Origin: Deltaproteobacteria bacterium | GTDB taxonomy: Bacteria > Myxococcota_A > UBA796 > GCA-2862545 | DNA length: 64,000 nt | Direction: 5' to 3' | Assembly (NCBI GenBank): GCA_006226595.1 | Contig: SBGP01000066.1 | Coordinates: 62,001-126,000 of the forward strand | Shown here: positions 21,603-30,271 of the stretch, one piece after another | How positions within the stretch are numbered: the first letter of the stretch is position 1 | How the letters are laid out: every line of letters begins with the position of its first letter | Notes under the pieces: generated by a model | What the model was told of the DNA's origin: nothing | Databases searched by the model: none | What the model saw: the letters and a program-made list of their open reading frames with translations, nothing else | Made by a program: the position numbers and the translations under genes

Positions 21603-22091
21603 CTAGGCGCTCGCCGCGATGCGTCGCTCACCCAGTCGCTGCTTTGCCGTGCGCAGGTCTCCCTGTGCCGGGACGAGCGGGCCGACCCGGCCCAGTCCGA
21701 AGGGCGGCATGTGCACGTACACCGCCTCCCAGCTGCCGGGCTCGACCACGTAGGTCTCGTGCCAAATCCCGATGGCGCCGCTGTGCATCCAGCTTCGCGC
21801 CCACTGCTTCCATGCCGAGACGTGCTCCTTCTCCCGGGCATGGGCATAGGCGTGCAGCTGCTCCACCGACTCCCAGTACTGGACCATCAGCGTCGTGCGT
21901 CCGCCGTAGGACTCGTACGAGAGCAGCCCGGAGTCGGGCTCCGCCGCGAGCTCGCGCAGCATGCGGCCCATCGCACTGCCCGCAGCCCACAGCAGCGGGG
22001 CCTGCCACCATTTGTTCACGCGCATCCCGATCAGGAACACGACGAAGCCACGCTCGCGCGCCACGGTCATTCGCTCGGAGATCACCGACAT
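21603..22091 (-). CDS. DUF4188 family protein
   Basis: A 162-residue protein of the DUF4188 family (dimeric ferredoxin-like / monooxygenase-like fold). Recognisable segments are FLIGMRVNKWW near residue 20, YESYGGRTTLMVQYWES about 60-75, and the WMHSGAIGIWHETY and VEPGSWEAVYVHMPPFG stretches in the C-terminal half. The ATG at 22091 has GGAGGCGAG directly upstream. It is divergent from the TetR gene, with two operator-like palindromes between them, so it is probably the regulator's target. Some relatives are annotated as monooxygenases or phenylacetaldoxime dehydratase-like; the substrate is unknown. Confidence 0.8.
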   Translation of the reverse strand: MSVISERMTVARERGFVVFLIGMRVNKWWQAPLLWAAGSAMGRMLRELAAEPDSGLLSYESYGGRTTLMVQYWESVEQLHAYAHAREKEHVSAWKQWARSWMHSGAIGIWHETYVVEPGSWEAVYVHMPPFGLGRVGPLVPAQGDLRTAKQRLGERRIAASA

Positions 22092-22102
22092 CTCGCCTCC
22101 AG

Positions 22103-22119
22103 TGTTGTCACTGTCAACA
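22103..22119. promoter_or_regulatory. Operator-like palindrome 1 (TetR/DUF4188 intergenic)
   Basis: TGTTGTCACTGTCAACA, an imperfect palindrome with half site TGTTG-C. It starts 12 bases from the DUF4188 start and so probably overlaps that promoter or leader. It shares the TGTTGTC..TG.CAACA core with the second site. Confidence 0.6.
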
Positions 22120-22128
22120 TAAGGGGAG

Positions 22129-22147
22129 ATGTTGTCGGTGGCAACAT
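22129..22147. promoter_or_regulatory. Operator-like palindrome 2 (TetR/DUF4188 intergenic)
   Basis: ATGTTGTCGGTGGCAACAT, 19 bases with 6-base perfect outer arms. It is centred 27 bases from site 1 and ends 16 bases before the TetR ATG. Two matching palindromes in one 72-base divergent gap fit autoregulation by the TetR protein. Confidence 0.62.
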
Positions 22148-22163
22148 TGGCTATGCTCCCGCC

Positions 22164-22751
22164 ATGACCAAGCGGAGCTACCACCACGGCGATCTGCGGG
22201 CGGCGTTGCTCGACGTCGCGATCGAGGCCATCGCGGAGCAAGGCGTTGCGCACCTCTCCCTGCGCGACTGCGCGCGTCGGATCGGCGTCTCTCACGCGGC
22301 ACCGTACCGGCACTTCGCCACCAAGGAGGCGCTGCTCCTTGCCCTCGCCGAGCAGGGTTTTCGCTGGCTCGTCGACGAGGCCCGGGCGGCCATGGCGGCG
22401 TGCGAGCAGCCCGCGGAGCGGCTCGACGCCTACGGCGTCGCTTACGTGCGCTTCGCCGTCGACCATCCGGAGCACCACCGGATCATGTTCACCAGTGAGC
22501 TGTCGCCCGAGGTCGATGTCGACGGGCCCAGCGCGGCGGACGAGGCCTTCGCGCTGCTTGTCGAGCAGGCCGCGGCGGTGTCGGAGAGCGAGGATCCGGA
22601 GGCCGCGGCCTTCGCGTACTGGTCGCTGGTGCACGGCATGTCCATGCTGATCATCGACGGACGCGTGCCTGCCGAGCGCCTCGCCAGCCGCGGTGCGGTC
22701 GAGGAACTCGCGCGCACCGCGTTTCGCATCTGGCGCTCCGGCGCCGTGTGA
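22164..22751 (+). CDS. TetR family transcriptional regulator
   Basis: A 195-residue regulator. The N-terminal HTH (residues about 8-55: YHHGDLRAALLDVA, LSLRDCARRIGVSHAAPYRH, FATKEALLLAL) is typical of TetR proteins. The all-helical C-terminal ligand domain carries a TetR_C_33-like pattern (YVRFAVDHPEHHRIMF, YWSLVHGMSMLIIDGR). Divergent placement next to DUF4188 and the palindromes at 22103 and 22129 suggest it represses itself and that gene. Its stop abuts the stop of the convergent transporter gene with no spacer. The inducer is unknown. Confidence 0.93.
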   Translation: MTKRSYHHGDLRAALLDVAIEAIAEQGVAHLSLRDCARRIGVSHAAPYRHFATKEALLLALAEQGFRWLVDEARAAMAACEQPAERLDAYGVAYVRFAVDHPEHHRIMFTSELSPEVDVDGPSAADEAFALLVEQAAAVSESEDPEAAAFAYWSLVHGMSMLIIDGRVPAERLASRGAVEELARTAFRIWRSGAV

Positions 22752-23660
22752 TCAGCGCGGGGGCAGGGGGGCCAGGCGGCGCCAGGTCCCGGCGAGCGCG
22801 AGGCCGGCGATCAGGTGCCAGATGCCCCACCACGCGCAGATCACGGCCATGCCGCCGAGGCCGCCGAAGAAGTTGAACACGAGGATCAGCCCCAGACCGG
22901 TGTTCTGGATGCCGACTTCGATAGAGAGAGCCCGTCGCTCTTGCTCGGTGAGGCGTCCGGCGGCGGCGACGCCGTAGCCCAGGGCGAAGGCCAGGCCGTT
23001 GAGCACGAGGACCGGCCAGAACACGGTGGCGATGTGGGCGAGGAAGTGGTCGAAGTTCTTCTGAAAGGCCACGCCGATGAACACGGCGAAGAACAGCAGC
23101 GAGCCGGACTTGAATACCGGACGCAGCCGCGCGGCGACTGCGGGCAGCTTCGCGGCGACCCACACGCCCACGACAATGGGCACGACGAGCAGGGTGCCGA
23201 CGATGGTCAGCATCTGCACCGGGTCGACGTGCACCTCGGTGAGGAGCGCGCGTGCGCCGGGGTGGAACTGAGCCCAGAACGCGAGGTTGATGGGGGTGGT
23301 GACGATCGCGCCGGCAGTGGTCACCGCCGTCATCGACACACTCACCTCGGTCGCGCCCCCCGAGAGGTGGGTGAAGTAGTTCGACACGTTGCCGCCGGGA
23401 ACCGCCGCGACCAGCAGCATGCCGAGGGCGACCGAGGGCGTCGGATCGAAGACGAAGATCACCGCGAGGGTGAGCAGGGGCAGTAGCCCCCACTGCGCGA
23501 GGAGCCCGAGCAGCGGGGCCTTCGGCGCCCGCAGCACCCGGCGGAAGTCGTCGAGGGACAGATCGAGCGCGACCCCGAACAGGATCAGTCCGAGGACGAG
23601 GTTGAGCGTCCGCAGGCTGGCCGGGTCGAACGCGAGCTGCACCTGGTCGATGGCGTGCAC
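22752..23660 (-). CDS. Bile acid:sodium symporter (BASS) family transporter
   Basis: A 302-residue integral membrane protein with about nine or ten hydrophobic helices. BASS family hallmarks include GVALDLSLDDFRRVL near residue 30, VAAVPGGNVSNYFTHLSGG near 85-103 (the crossover region binding substrate and sodium), and SIEVGIQNTGLGLIL near the end. Members import organic anions such as pyruvate, pantoate or sterol-like acids with sodium. Here the substrate is unknown. The GTG start at 23660 is 10 bases from the YcaQ-like stop, so the two genes are probably co-transcribed, although no functional link is obvious. Confidence 0.92.
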   Translation of the reverse strand: MHAIDQVQLAFDPASLRTLNLVLGLILFGVALDLSLDDFRRVLRAPKAPLLGLLAQWGLLPLLTLAVIFVFDPTPSVALGMLLVAAVPGGNVSNYFTHLSGGATEVSVSMTAVTTAGAIVTTPINLAFWAQFHPGARALLTEVHVDPVQMLTIVGTLLVVPIVVGVWVAAKLPAVAARLRPVFKSGSLLFFAVFIGVAFQKNFDHFLAHIATVFWPVLVLNGLAFALGYGVAAAGRLTEQERRALSIEVGIQNTGLGLILVFNFFGGLGGMAVICAWWGIWHLIAGLALAGTWRRLAPLPPR

Positions 23661-23669
23661 GTCCCGAGC

Positions 23670-24776
23670 CTACCCCGGGCGATCGAGCCGGCGCAGGGCG
23701 ACCTCGAGCCTCGCTTCGTCGACAGCATGGCCTGGCTCGTCCCAGCGGTTGTGCACCTCGACCCGCCCGCCGACGGTCTTCGCCTCGATGCGTGCGACGA
23801 GGTGCCCATCCTGGAGTACCGGGCACACGTACCAACCCCAGCGGCGCTTGGCCTCTGGCTTGTACACCTCCCAGATGTACTCGAAGCCAAAGGCATGCTG
23901 GACGAGCTTGCGGTCCCACATCACTGGATCGAGCGGGCCGAGGATGTGCGTCCGACCGTCGTCTTCGGGGAACACGCGGTCGAGGAAGCCGGCAGGAGCG
24001 AGGTAGGTGCGGCGCGAGCCCTCGACCGTGACCCGCTCGAGGACGCCCTCGTGGACGAGCGCAGCGACCAGCGGGGACTGGCGCACCGAGGCGAGCATGG
24101 ACCACTGCGGTCCCGTGGCCGTCGACAGCAGGCCCGCCGCCTCCACGCGCTCGACGAGCGCCCACCGGAAGAAGTCGTCGGGGGAAGGGGCGTCGTGGGT
24201 GGCGAGGGCGCGATCGGGCACGTCGTAGAGCTTTCCGTTGGCGGTGCGTCCCGCGACGACGGCGCGTCCCTGGGTCCACAGCACGTCAATCGCCAGCGAG
24301 GCCGCCTTGCCCGTGCTCTTCCAGCCGGACCAGTCCATGCGCTCGACCGCCCCCTGGTCCGAGAGCTGGGCCTTCGAGAGTGGGCCGTGCGCGCGAAGCT
24401 CGGCCTCCACCGCGTCGACGACGGCCGGATCGAGGCGCCGTGCGCGCTCGCTGCTCCGCCACCACGGGGTCTCGACGGCCTGGTCGCGGTAGGCGGGGAA
24501 GGCGCTCGCCGGCAGCAGGCATCGCTCCTTCGCGAAGTGCTCGAAGGCGTGCCCCGGGTACAGCGCGTCGTAGATTTCGCCTCGGCGCACGCCGTCCACG
24601 CGGGCCAGGACGACGAGCTCGGCGTTCTCGCCGATGGCGTCGAGCGGGTCGAGCTGGATGCACCGGCGCTCGCGCAGCTGCGCGCGCACGCCCTCGGGCC
24701 CGTGGTGGGTGACGGCGCGCAGTCCGGTCTGGCCGAGCAGGAACTCACGCGCCTGGGTGGGGGTGATGTGTCGCAC
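23670..24776 (-). CDS. YcaQ/AlkX-like DNA glycosylase (HTH_42 family)
   Basis: A winged-helix DNA glycosylase of about 368 residues, related to E. coli YcaQ, which unhooks interstrand crosslinks and removes bulky alkylated purines. The catalytic QxD motif is present as CIQLDPLDAIGENAELVVLARV (Gln41, Asp43 from the chosen GTG). Typical segments follow: YPGHAFEHF, the CLLP segment, a TGPQWSML stretch and LGPLDPVMWDRKLV. The GTG at 24776 places the conserved N-terminal helix (ITPTQAREFLLG) at the start, and longer in-frame starts add low-complexity basic sequence. It is upstream of the BASS gene and divergent from pyrB. Confidence 0.9.
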   Translation of the reverse strand: MRHITPTQAREFLLGQTGLRAVTHHGPEGVRAQLRERRCIQLDPLDAIGENAELVVLARVDGVRRGEIYDALYPGHAFEHFAKERCLLPASAFPAYRDQAVETPWWRSSERARRLDPAVVDAVEAELRAHGPLSKAQLSDQGAVERMDWSGWKSTGKAASLAIDVLWTQGRAVVAGRTANGKLYDVPDRALATHDAPSPDDFFRWALVERVEAAGLLSTATGPQWSMLASVRQSPLVAALVHEGVLERVTVEGSRRTYLAPAGFLDRVFPEDDGRTHILGPLDPVMWDRKLVQHAFGFEYIWEVYKPEAKRRWGWYVCPVLQDGHLVARIEAKTVGGRVEVHNRWDEPGHAVDEARLEVALRRLDRPG

Positions 24777-24853
24777 GCAGGCAGTGTAGCGGGTTGGCAA
24801 CGGAACCGGGCGCCCCCCGGACAGCGCGTTAGCCCGCGCTCCGAGGAGGGTGC

Positions 24854-25774
24854 ATGGCGCGCGATTCCCGTCACCTCGTGGGGCTGTCCACGCTGTCTGG
24901 GGAGGCGATCGCGTCGATCCTCGACGATGCGTCGCGCCTCCGGGATCGCGTGCGCGAGAACGGTCCGTCGACCGACCTCGCGGGTCGCGTGGTGGCACTG
25001 ATGTTCATGGAGCCGTCGACCCGGACGCGCTCTTCCTTCACCACCGCGGCGTTCAAGCTCGGGGCCCAGGTCCTGCCCTTCGACGCCGCCTCGAGCTCGA
25101 CGACCAAGGGCGAGAGCCTGCTGGACACCGCCCGCACCGTGGTCGCGGCCGGCGCGGATGCCATCGTCATCCGCCACAAGCAGGTTGGTGGCGCGCACTT
25201 CCTCGCGTCGCGGCTCTCCGTCCCGGTGATCAACGCCGGCGACGGCATCCACGAGCACCCGACCCAGGGCCTGCTCGATGCGCTGACCCTGCGTGATGCC
25301 CTCGGTACTCTCGAGGGCAAGACGGTGGCCATCGTCGGCGACATCCGCCACAGCCGCGTCGCGCGCAGCAACTGCTTCGCCCTGCCCAAGCTCGGTGCAC
25401 GGGTGCTGCTCGCCGGACCGGGAACCCTGTGTCCGCCCGAGCTCGCCGCGCTCGGAGTCGAAGTGCGCCGCAACATCGACGACGTGCTCGACGAGGCCGA
25501 CGCGATCATGCTGCTCCGCATCCAGCGCGAGCGGATCGGTGGCGCCCTGTTGCCGAGCATCGACGAGTACCGTCGCTTCTACGGGCTCGACGTCGAGCGC
25601 CTCCAGCGTCGCCCGGAGCTGGTCGTGCTCCACCCGGCTCCGATGAACCGCGGCGTCGAGGTCGCCCACGAGGTGGCCGACTCGCACCAGTCCCACGTCT
25701 TCCGCCAGATGGAGAACGGGGTGTACGTGCGCATGGCCGTGTACATGCGCGCGCTCGAGCAGGAGGTCGTATGA
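24854..25774 (+). CDS. pyrB: Aspartate carbamoyltransferase catalytic chain
   Basis: Joins carbamoyl phosphate and aspartate in the second step of pyrimidine synthesis (306 residues). The carbamoyl-phosphate loop MEPSTRTRSSF (about 51-61), the STTKGES loop, HEHPTQGLLDAL, GDIRHSRVARS and the HPAPMNRGVE segment are all intact. GAGGAGG lies 5 bases upstream of the ATG. The stop overlaps the start of the inactive dihydroorotase homologue by 4 bases. No PyrI regulatory chain is visible, so it is probably the class that assembles with a dihydroorotase-like partner. Confidence 0.98.
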   Translation: MARDSRHLVGLSTLSGEAIASILDDASRLRDRVRENGPSTDLAGRVVALMFMEPSTRTRSSFTTAAFKLGAQVLPFDAASSSTTKGESLLDTARTVVAAGADAIVIRHKQVGGAHFLASRLSVPVINAGDGIHEHPTQGLLDALTLRDALGTLEGKTVAIVGDIRHSRVARSNCFALPKLGARVLLAGPGTLCPPELAALGVEVRRNIDDVLDEADAIMLLRIQRERIGGALLPSIDEYRRFYGLDVERLQRRPELVVLHPAPMNRGVEVAHEVADSHQSHVFRQMENGVYVRMAVYMRALEQEVV

Positions 25775-26868
25775 GTCGCATCTTGCGAGACGTTCGGGTG
25801 CTCGATGCCCTCTCCGGGCGGGACGAGCGGGCCGATGTCGCGGTGCTCGGACCTTCGGGCGACGTCGATGGTCGCGGACTCGTCCTGTGCCCGGCCTTCG
25901 TCGACCTCGCGGCCCACCGCGAGAGTGCCGCGGACGATGCGGCGGCGACGTCCGGAGGATTCGCGACCTGTCTCGGCACCCCCGGGCTTGCCGCACGCGA
26001 GGAAGGCCCCCAGCGGTTGCGCATGGCCGAGCTGACCGTGCGCTCTGCGGGCGACGAGCTCGCGGACATGGGCTCCGCGGTCGCCGACGGCGCGGTCGCG
26101 ATTGGCGATGGCGGCAAGGCCCTCGGGTCCTCGCGCACCCTGCTCGCCGCGCTTCGCTACGCCGCGGACCTCGACGTGCCCGTGTTCCTGCGCCCGTCCG
26201 ACCCGGATCTCGAGCACGGCGGACTCACCCGCGCGGGGTCTCACGCGGTGCTCCTCGGTCTGCCCGGCGTCCAGCCCGAAGCCGAGGCCATGGGCGTGTA
26301 CCGCGCCTCGTTGCTCGCGAAGGCTTCCGGGTGCCGCGTGCACCTCACCCAGCTGTGGTCCGCGCAGGGCATCGCCGCGCTTCGCGAGGTCAAGGCCAGC
26401 ACGCCCGGGCTCACCGCGTCGACGACGCCACTGCATCTCACCCAGCGTCCGGAGCGCATCGAAGAGCTTGCGTACGCCGGCTGGGCGCGCATTCACCCGC
26501 CGGTGGGCGACGACGAGGACCGCAGGGCGCTGATCGAGGCCCTCGTGGACGGCACCCTCGACGCCGTCGCCAGCCATCACCGCAGCGTTCCACGTCATCA
26601 GCAGGACTGCGAGCTCGGCATCGCGGTGCCCGGAACCCGCACCCAGGCGGCGACCTTTGGTCTGGTGCACCGCGCCACTGGCTCCCTCGAGGTGTCTGTG
26701 CGCGTGCTCACCGCCGGACCTCGCAGCGTGCTCGGGCGTGCGGTCGACGAGCGCTGGTGGGCGCTGGTCGACCCCGAGGCAACGTGGACGGTCGGGGACG
26801 GCCCGACGGCGCTCGCCGGAGAGTCCGTCCGCGGGCGGGTCGTGGAGCTCGTCCAGCCCCAGCGCTAG
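25771..26868 (+). CDS. Dihydroorotase-like protein (PyrC' type), probably non-catalytic
   Basis: A 365-residue amidohydrolase-fold protein encoded directly behind pyrB (ATGA overlap, AGGAGG ahead of the start). The fold and length fit class I dihydroorotase, but the metal ligands are lost. The usual DxHxHLR at the end of the first strand reads FVDLAAHRES (Asp45, Ala47, His49), and the PHHL segment reads PLHLTQ. The catalytic TDHAPH segment reads ASHHRSVPRH, with no Asp (about 267-276). Pseudomonas has such an inactive PyrC', needed only to build the aspartate transcarbamoylase dodecamer; the same role is inferred here. An active dihydroorotase should be elsewhere in the genome. Confidence 0.9.
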   Translation: MSRILRDVRVLDALSGRDERADVAVLGPSGDVDGRGLVLCPAFVDLAAHRESAADDAAATSGGFATCLGTPGLAAREEGPQRLRMAELTVRSAGDELADMGSAVADGAVAIGDGGKALGSSRTLLAALRYAADLDVPVFLRPSDPDLEHGGLTRAGSHAVLLGLPGVQPEAEAMGVYRASLLAKASGCRVHLTQLWSAQGIAALREVKASTPGLTASTTPLHLTQRPERIEELAYAGWARIHPPVGDDEDRRALIEALVDGTLDAVASHHRSVPRHQQDCELGIAVPGTRTQAATFGLVHRATGSLEVSVRVLTAGPRSVLGRAVDERWWALVDPEATWTVGDGPTALAGESVRGRVVELVQPQR

Positions 26869-27137
26869 CTTCGCGCCTCGCCGGGCGGCCACGCCGGGCG
26901 CTCGGAAGCCGCCGCGTCCGCGAGCCCGTGCGCGAATCACGGCGTTGAAGCGGCGTCTCTGCGGACGCGCCTGGGCCTAGTTTTCGCCGGAATGCGGGCA
27001 GGTGAGCCCGTGCGTGATAGCTTGCCCGGACCATTCGATTTCACGCGAGGAGAGCCCCCGACTCCTCCGGCGCGACGCAGCGATCTTCCTCGCTCCGAGC
27101 CGGACACGAGACGGCCGCTCGGACCGCAGGAGAAGAC

Positions 27138-27614
27138 ATGAAGCGCAACCCCGTCACGCCCGAGGGCCTCGCCAGTCTCGAGGCGGACCTCAAGCACCAC
27201 AAGTCGGTGCTTCGTCCCCAGAACGTCCGCGACATCGAGGAGGCCCGCGCCCACGGCGACATCTCCGAGAACGCCGAGTACGAGGCCGCCAAGGAGCGCC
27301 AGGCGCTCATCGAGGGACGCATCGCGCAGCTCGAGAACCTCGTGGCCACCGCCGAGGTGGTCGACGTGATGAAGCTTCCTCAGGACGGCCGTGTCGTCTT
27401 CGGGACCACCGTTGTCCTCGAGAACGAGGAAGGCGACGAGCGCACCTGGCGCATCGTCGGCGCGACCGAGACCGACGTGAATGCTGGCAAGATCAGCTAC
27501 CTCACCCCCGTCGCCAAGGCCTGTATCGGCAAGCGCGAAGGGGACGAGGTGGTGGTGCCGGCTCCGGGCGGCTCCCAGACCTGGGAGATCGTCGAGGTTC
27601 GCTACGAGGCCTGA
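27138..27614 (+). CDS. greA: Transcription elongation factor GreA
   Basis: A 158-residue Gre factor that rescues backtracked RNA polymerase by stimulating transcript cleavage. The N-terminal coiled coil has the acidic tip residues in ARAHGDISENAEYEAAKERQ (Asp and Glu, about 35-55). The C-terminal FKBP-like domain has a YLTPVAKACIGKREGD pattern. The start follows AGGAGAAG. Ahead lies a 269-base spacer after the PyrC' gene, with several small GC-rich inverted repeats but no promoter I can define. The RecG-like gene begins 14 bases after its stop, so the two are likely co-transcribed. Confidence 0.97.
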   Translation: MKRNPVTPEGLASLEADLKHHKSVLRPQNVRDIEEARAHGDISENAEYEAAKERQALIEGRIAQLENLVATAEVVDVMKLPQDGRVVFGTTVVLENEEGDERTWRIVGATETDVNAGKISYLTPVAKACIGKREGDEVVVPAPGGSQTWEIVEVRYEA

Positions 27615-27628
27615 TCTGGGGGTGTTCG

Positions 27629-30271
27629 ATGGACGCCCAGGCTCCTTCGGTCGAGTCGACCCCTGAGCAGGCGATTCCGCTAGCTGACCTGGACCGCGCG
27701 CTGTCCCCGGTTCGCCGTACGGTGGCGTGGGCAGTCGAGCGTGGGCGTGTGCCCGGCTTTGCCGAGGCCACGCTGAGTCCATGGATCCATCGCGCGCTGG
27801 CGCTGGACCTTCCCGAGGTGATGCGCGAGCAGCTGGTCGAGATGGCCGGCATGCTCGGTGGCATCGAGCTCCTCGACGAGGAAGCCGCCAGCGAACGCAT
27901 GGTCGCGATTGGCGTGCAGCTGGCGCGCTTCGACGCGATTGCCGGCCTGCCGATTCCCGGGGGACCGCCGCTTCAGCGCTTGCGTCGCCCACGCGTGGCT
28001 CGGCGTCCGCGTCATGTCGAGGCCGACGCGACCGAGACCACCGAGGCCTCGGAGAGCGCCGCGACGCCCACGCAGGCCGAGGCGCCTGCGCAGGCCGAGT
28101 CCAGCAGCTCGCGCTCGCGTCGGTCGCGCCGAGATCGGCGCGGAGGCCGTCGGCGCAGTGCGCCGGAGCCGAAGCCGCAGCCGGTGGCCGCGCCGCCGGA
28201 GCCGAAGCCGCGCCCGAGCTGGCAGCTGTCGTCGGCACCGCGCTCCCTCGACGAGATCCTCGACGAGGACCTCGCCGATCAGCTTGCGGACGTCGGCATC
28301 GAAGACCTGCAGACCCTGGTTCTTCGCCAGCCGGTGGACGTCGAGGTCGTGCGCCCCATCCTTGGGGCCGGTCGCCCGATCGAGGCGGGTCGTCGGGCGC
28401 TCGGCGGGCGGGTTCGCTCGCGGTGCACGCGCCTCCGCCCGGACGGAACGGCGACCACCGAGGTCGTGCTCCACGGGGCTGGCCCGGTCGTCGCGACCTG
28501 GGACGGTGTGCCGCGCCGCGTGCTCGAGCGCCTGCCCGAGGGCGGGCGGGGCGTGCTGGTCGGCCGGTACGAGGCCGGTGAGAACCCGCGCATGCTCGAC
28601 GCCGAGGTGGCGCGCGACGACGGTCGCAAGGCCGCACGTCTCGCACGCTACGGCGTGGTCGGGCTTCCCGACGAGGTCATGCGCGACGCCCTGCTCGAGG
28701 TTGCCCCCGAGCTCGAGGTCCTCCGCGACCCGCTTCCGAACCGTGTCCTCCGGCGCGGAAACCTGCCGACCGTGGGGGAGGCGCTCGCGCTGGTCCACTA
28801 CCAGGCGGACTCGCGTCCCGAGGCCCGTCAGCGGCTGGCCTTCGACGAGGCGCTCGGTCTGTGGCTGTCGAGCTCGATGGGCCGCTTCGAAGGCAGTCGC
28901 CGCCGAGGCCTGCCGCACCCGCTCGTCCACGGGCTGGTAGGCCGACTCGAGCACGTGCTCGGCATCGTGCCCAACGACCACCAGCAGCTCGCGCTCGACG
29001 AGATCAAGCGCGACCTCATCTCGCCGCAGCCGATGCTACGCCTGCTCACTGGCGACACGGGGGCCGGAAAGGGCCTCGTTGCCTTGCTCGCCGCGGTGCA
29101 CGTCGCCGAGAGCAAGGGCCAGGTGCTCTTCGACCTGCCAGATGCCGCGAGTGCGGAGTACCGCTTCCTGTTCGCCGAGCCCCTGCTCAAGGAGCTCGGT
29201 CTGGTCGCGCGCCTGATCCACGGCGAGCCGAGCCGTGGTCAGCGCGACGCGATCAAGCGTGGCGAGGTCCACGTGGTCTTTGGCCACGACCTGCTCGGTG
29301 CGCAGCTCCAGTTCCGTCGCCTCGGTCTCGTCGTCGCTCTCGAGCACGAGCAGGACGGCGCGACCAGCGAGGCCATCCTCCAGCTCAAGGCACCGCGTCC
29401 CGACGCGCTGGTGATCAGCACCAGCCAGGTGCCGTCCGAGGCACTCGTCGCGCACTACGCCGAGCACGACATCTCGGTGCTGCCGCTCGCGCACCGCGCG
29501 CCCATGCGGGTGCAGGTGCTGCCGGCGCCGCAGCGTGCGGTCGCGTACTCGGCGGCAGCCGCGGCCTTGGCGCGCCAGCAGCAGGTCATCGTGATCTTCC
29601 CGCTCGTCAACGGGCAGGACGCCCTCGACGGACGCGAGCTGTCGCGGGTCAAGGCGGCGCTGGAGTCCGACGCCTTCCCCGGTAGCCGCGTGGGCGTGTT
29701 CCACGGGGGTATGGCGCGAGACGAACGCTATGCGACCTACGAGGACTTCCGACGTCATCGCTTCGACGTGCTCGTCTCCACGGGGCCCATCGAGATGGGA
29801 CCGCCGGTACCGCGAGCCGCGGTGACGATCATCGAGCAGGCGGACCGCATGGACCCGATCCGGCTCCAGCGGGCGTGCCGCCACCTGTCCAAGTCGCAGC
29901 TCGAAAGCGTCGAGACCTTCTTCGTGACCGGTGATGTGCCGGACCCGATCGGACTGCTTCGCGCGGAGCGAGTGGCAACCCGCGGGGACGAGCTCCAGCT
30001 GGTGCGGGAGCTGCGCGAGGGCTCGCTGCCCGAGCCACCGTCCACGCGCTTCCTCGATGTGCGGCGCGATCGCGAGCTGCTGCTCGCGGCGCATCAGCTG
30101 CTCCACGCGAGTGCGCGCACCGATCCGACCCTTCGTCGCTCGATCCTCCGCGACGCCGTCGGCGACGTCGAGGTGGTGTGGAAGATGCTCCACGCCGGCG
30201 AGACGCTGGACCTTCCCGACCGCACGGGCTCGGGGGGACGCCGTCGCCGCCGCCGCCGGAAGCGCAAGTGA
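27629..30271 (+). CDS. RecG-like protein with degenerate helicase motifs
   Basis: An 880-residue protein clearly derived from the RecG branch-migration helicase but apparently unable to work as one. Residues 1-115 are helical. Residues about 130-200 are a low-complexity Ala/Glu/Arg/Pro linker. Residues about 205-410 resemble the RecG wedge/OB region, and 430-790 align with the two helicase domains. Walker A reads GDTGAGKG (475-482), losing the Thr of GKT. The DEQH box reads LEHE (571-574). TATP reads STSQ (about 597), VGVDVP reads EMGPPVP (about 720), and QLRGRVGR reads RLQRACRH (745-752). The tail is GGRRRRRRRKRK, probably nucleic-acid binding. It is coupled by GTGA to a small SRPBCC gene and sits behind greA. 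A structural or regulatory DNA-binding role is inferred. Confidence 0.8.
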   Translation: MDAQAPSVESTPEQAIPLADLDRALSPVRRTVAWAVERGRVPGFAEATLSPWIHRALALDLPEVMREQLVEMAGMLGGIELLDEEAASERMVAIGVQLARFDAIAGLPIPGGPPLQRLRRPRVARRPRHVEADATETTEASESAATPTQAEAPAQAESSSSRSRRSRRDRRGGRRRSAPEPKPQPVAAPPEPKPRPSWQLSSAPRSLDEILDEDLADQLADVGIEDLQTLVLRQPVDVEVVRPILGAGRPIEAGRRALGGRVRSRCTRLRPDGTATTEVVLHGAGPVVATWDGVPRRVLERLPEGGRGVLVGRYEAGENPRMLDAEVARDDGRKAARLARYGVVGLPDEVMRDALLEVAPELEVLRDPLPNRVLRRGNLPTVGEALALVHYQADSRPEARQRLAFDEALGLWLSSSMGRFEGSRRRGLPHPLVHGLVGRLEHVLGIVPNDHQQLALDEIKRDLISPQPMLRLLTGDTGAGKGLVALLAAVHVAESKGQVLFDLPDAASAEYRFLFAEPLLKELGLVARLIHGEPSRGQRDAIKRGEVHVVFGHDLLGAQLQFRRLGLVVALEHEQDGATSEAILQLKAPRPDALVISTSQVPSEALVAHYAEHDISVLPLAHRAPMRVQVLPAPQRAVAYSAAAAALARQQQVIVIFPLVNGQDALDGRELSRVKAALESDAFPGSRVGVFHGGMARDERYATYEDFRRHRFDVLVSTGPIEMGPPVPRAAVTIIEQADRMDPIRLQRACRHLSKSQLESVETFFVTGDVPDPIGLLRAERVATRGDELQLVRELREGSLPEPPSTRFLDVRRDRELLLAAHQLLHASARTDPTLRRSILRDAVGDVEVVWKMLHAGETLDLPDRTGSGGRRRRRRRKRK

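Noticed and set aside
26869-27137. Possible riboswitch or leader in the 269-base gap before greA
   Set aside because: Only short GC-rich inverted repeats are seen, with no conserved riboswitch core and no T-run. Nothing could be supported.
27629-30271. RecG-like gene as a decayed pseudogene
   Set aside because: The frame is intact over 880 codons, there are no frameshifts, and fold residues around each motif are kept. A maintained pseudo-helicase fits better.
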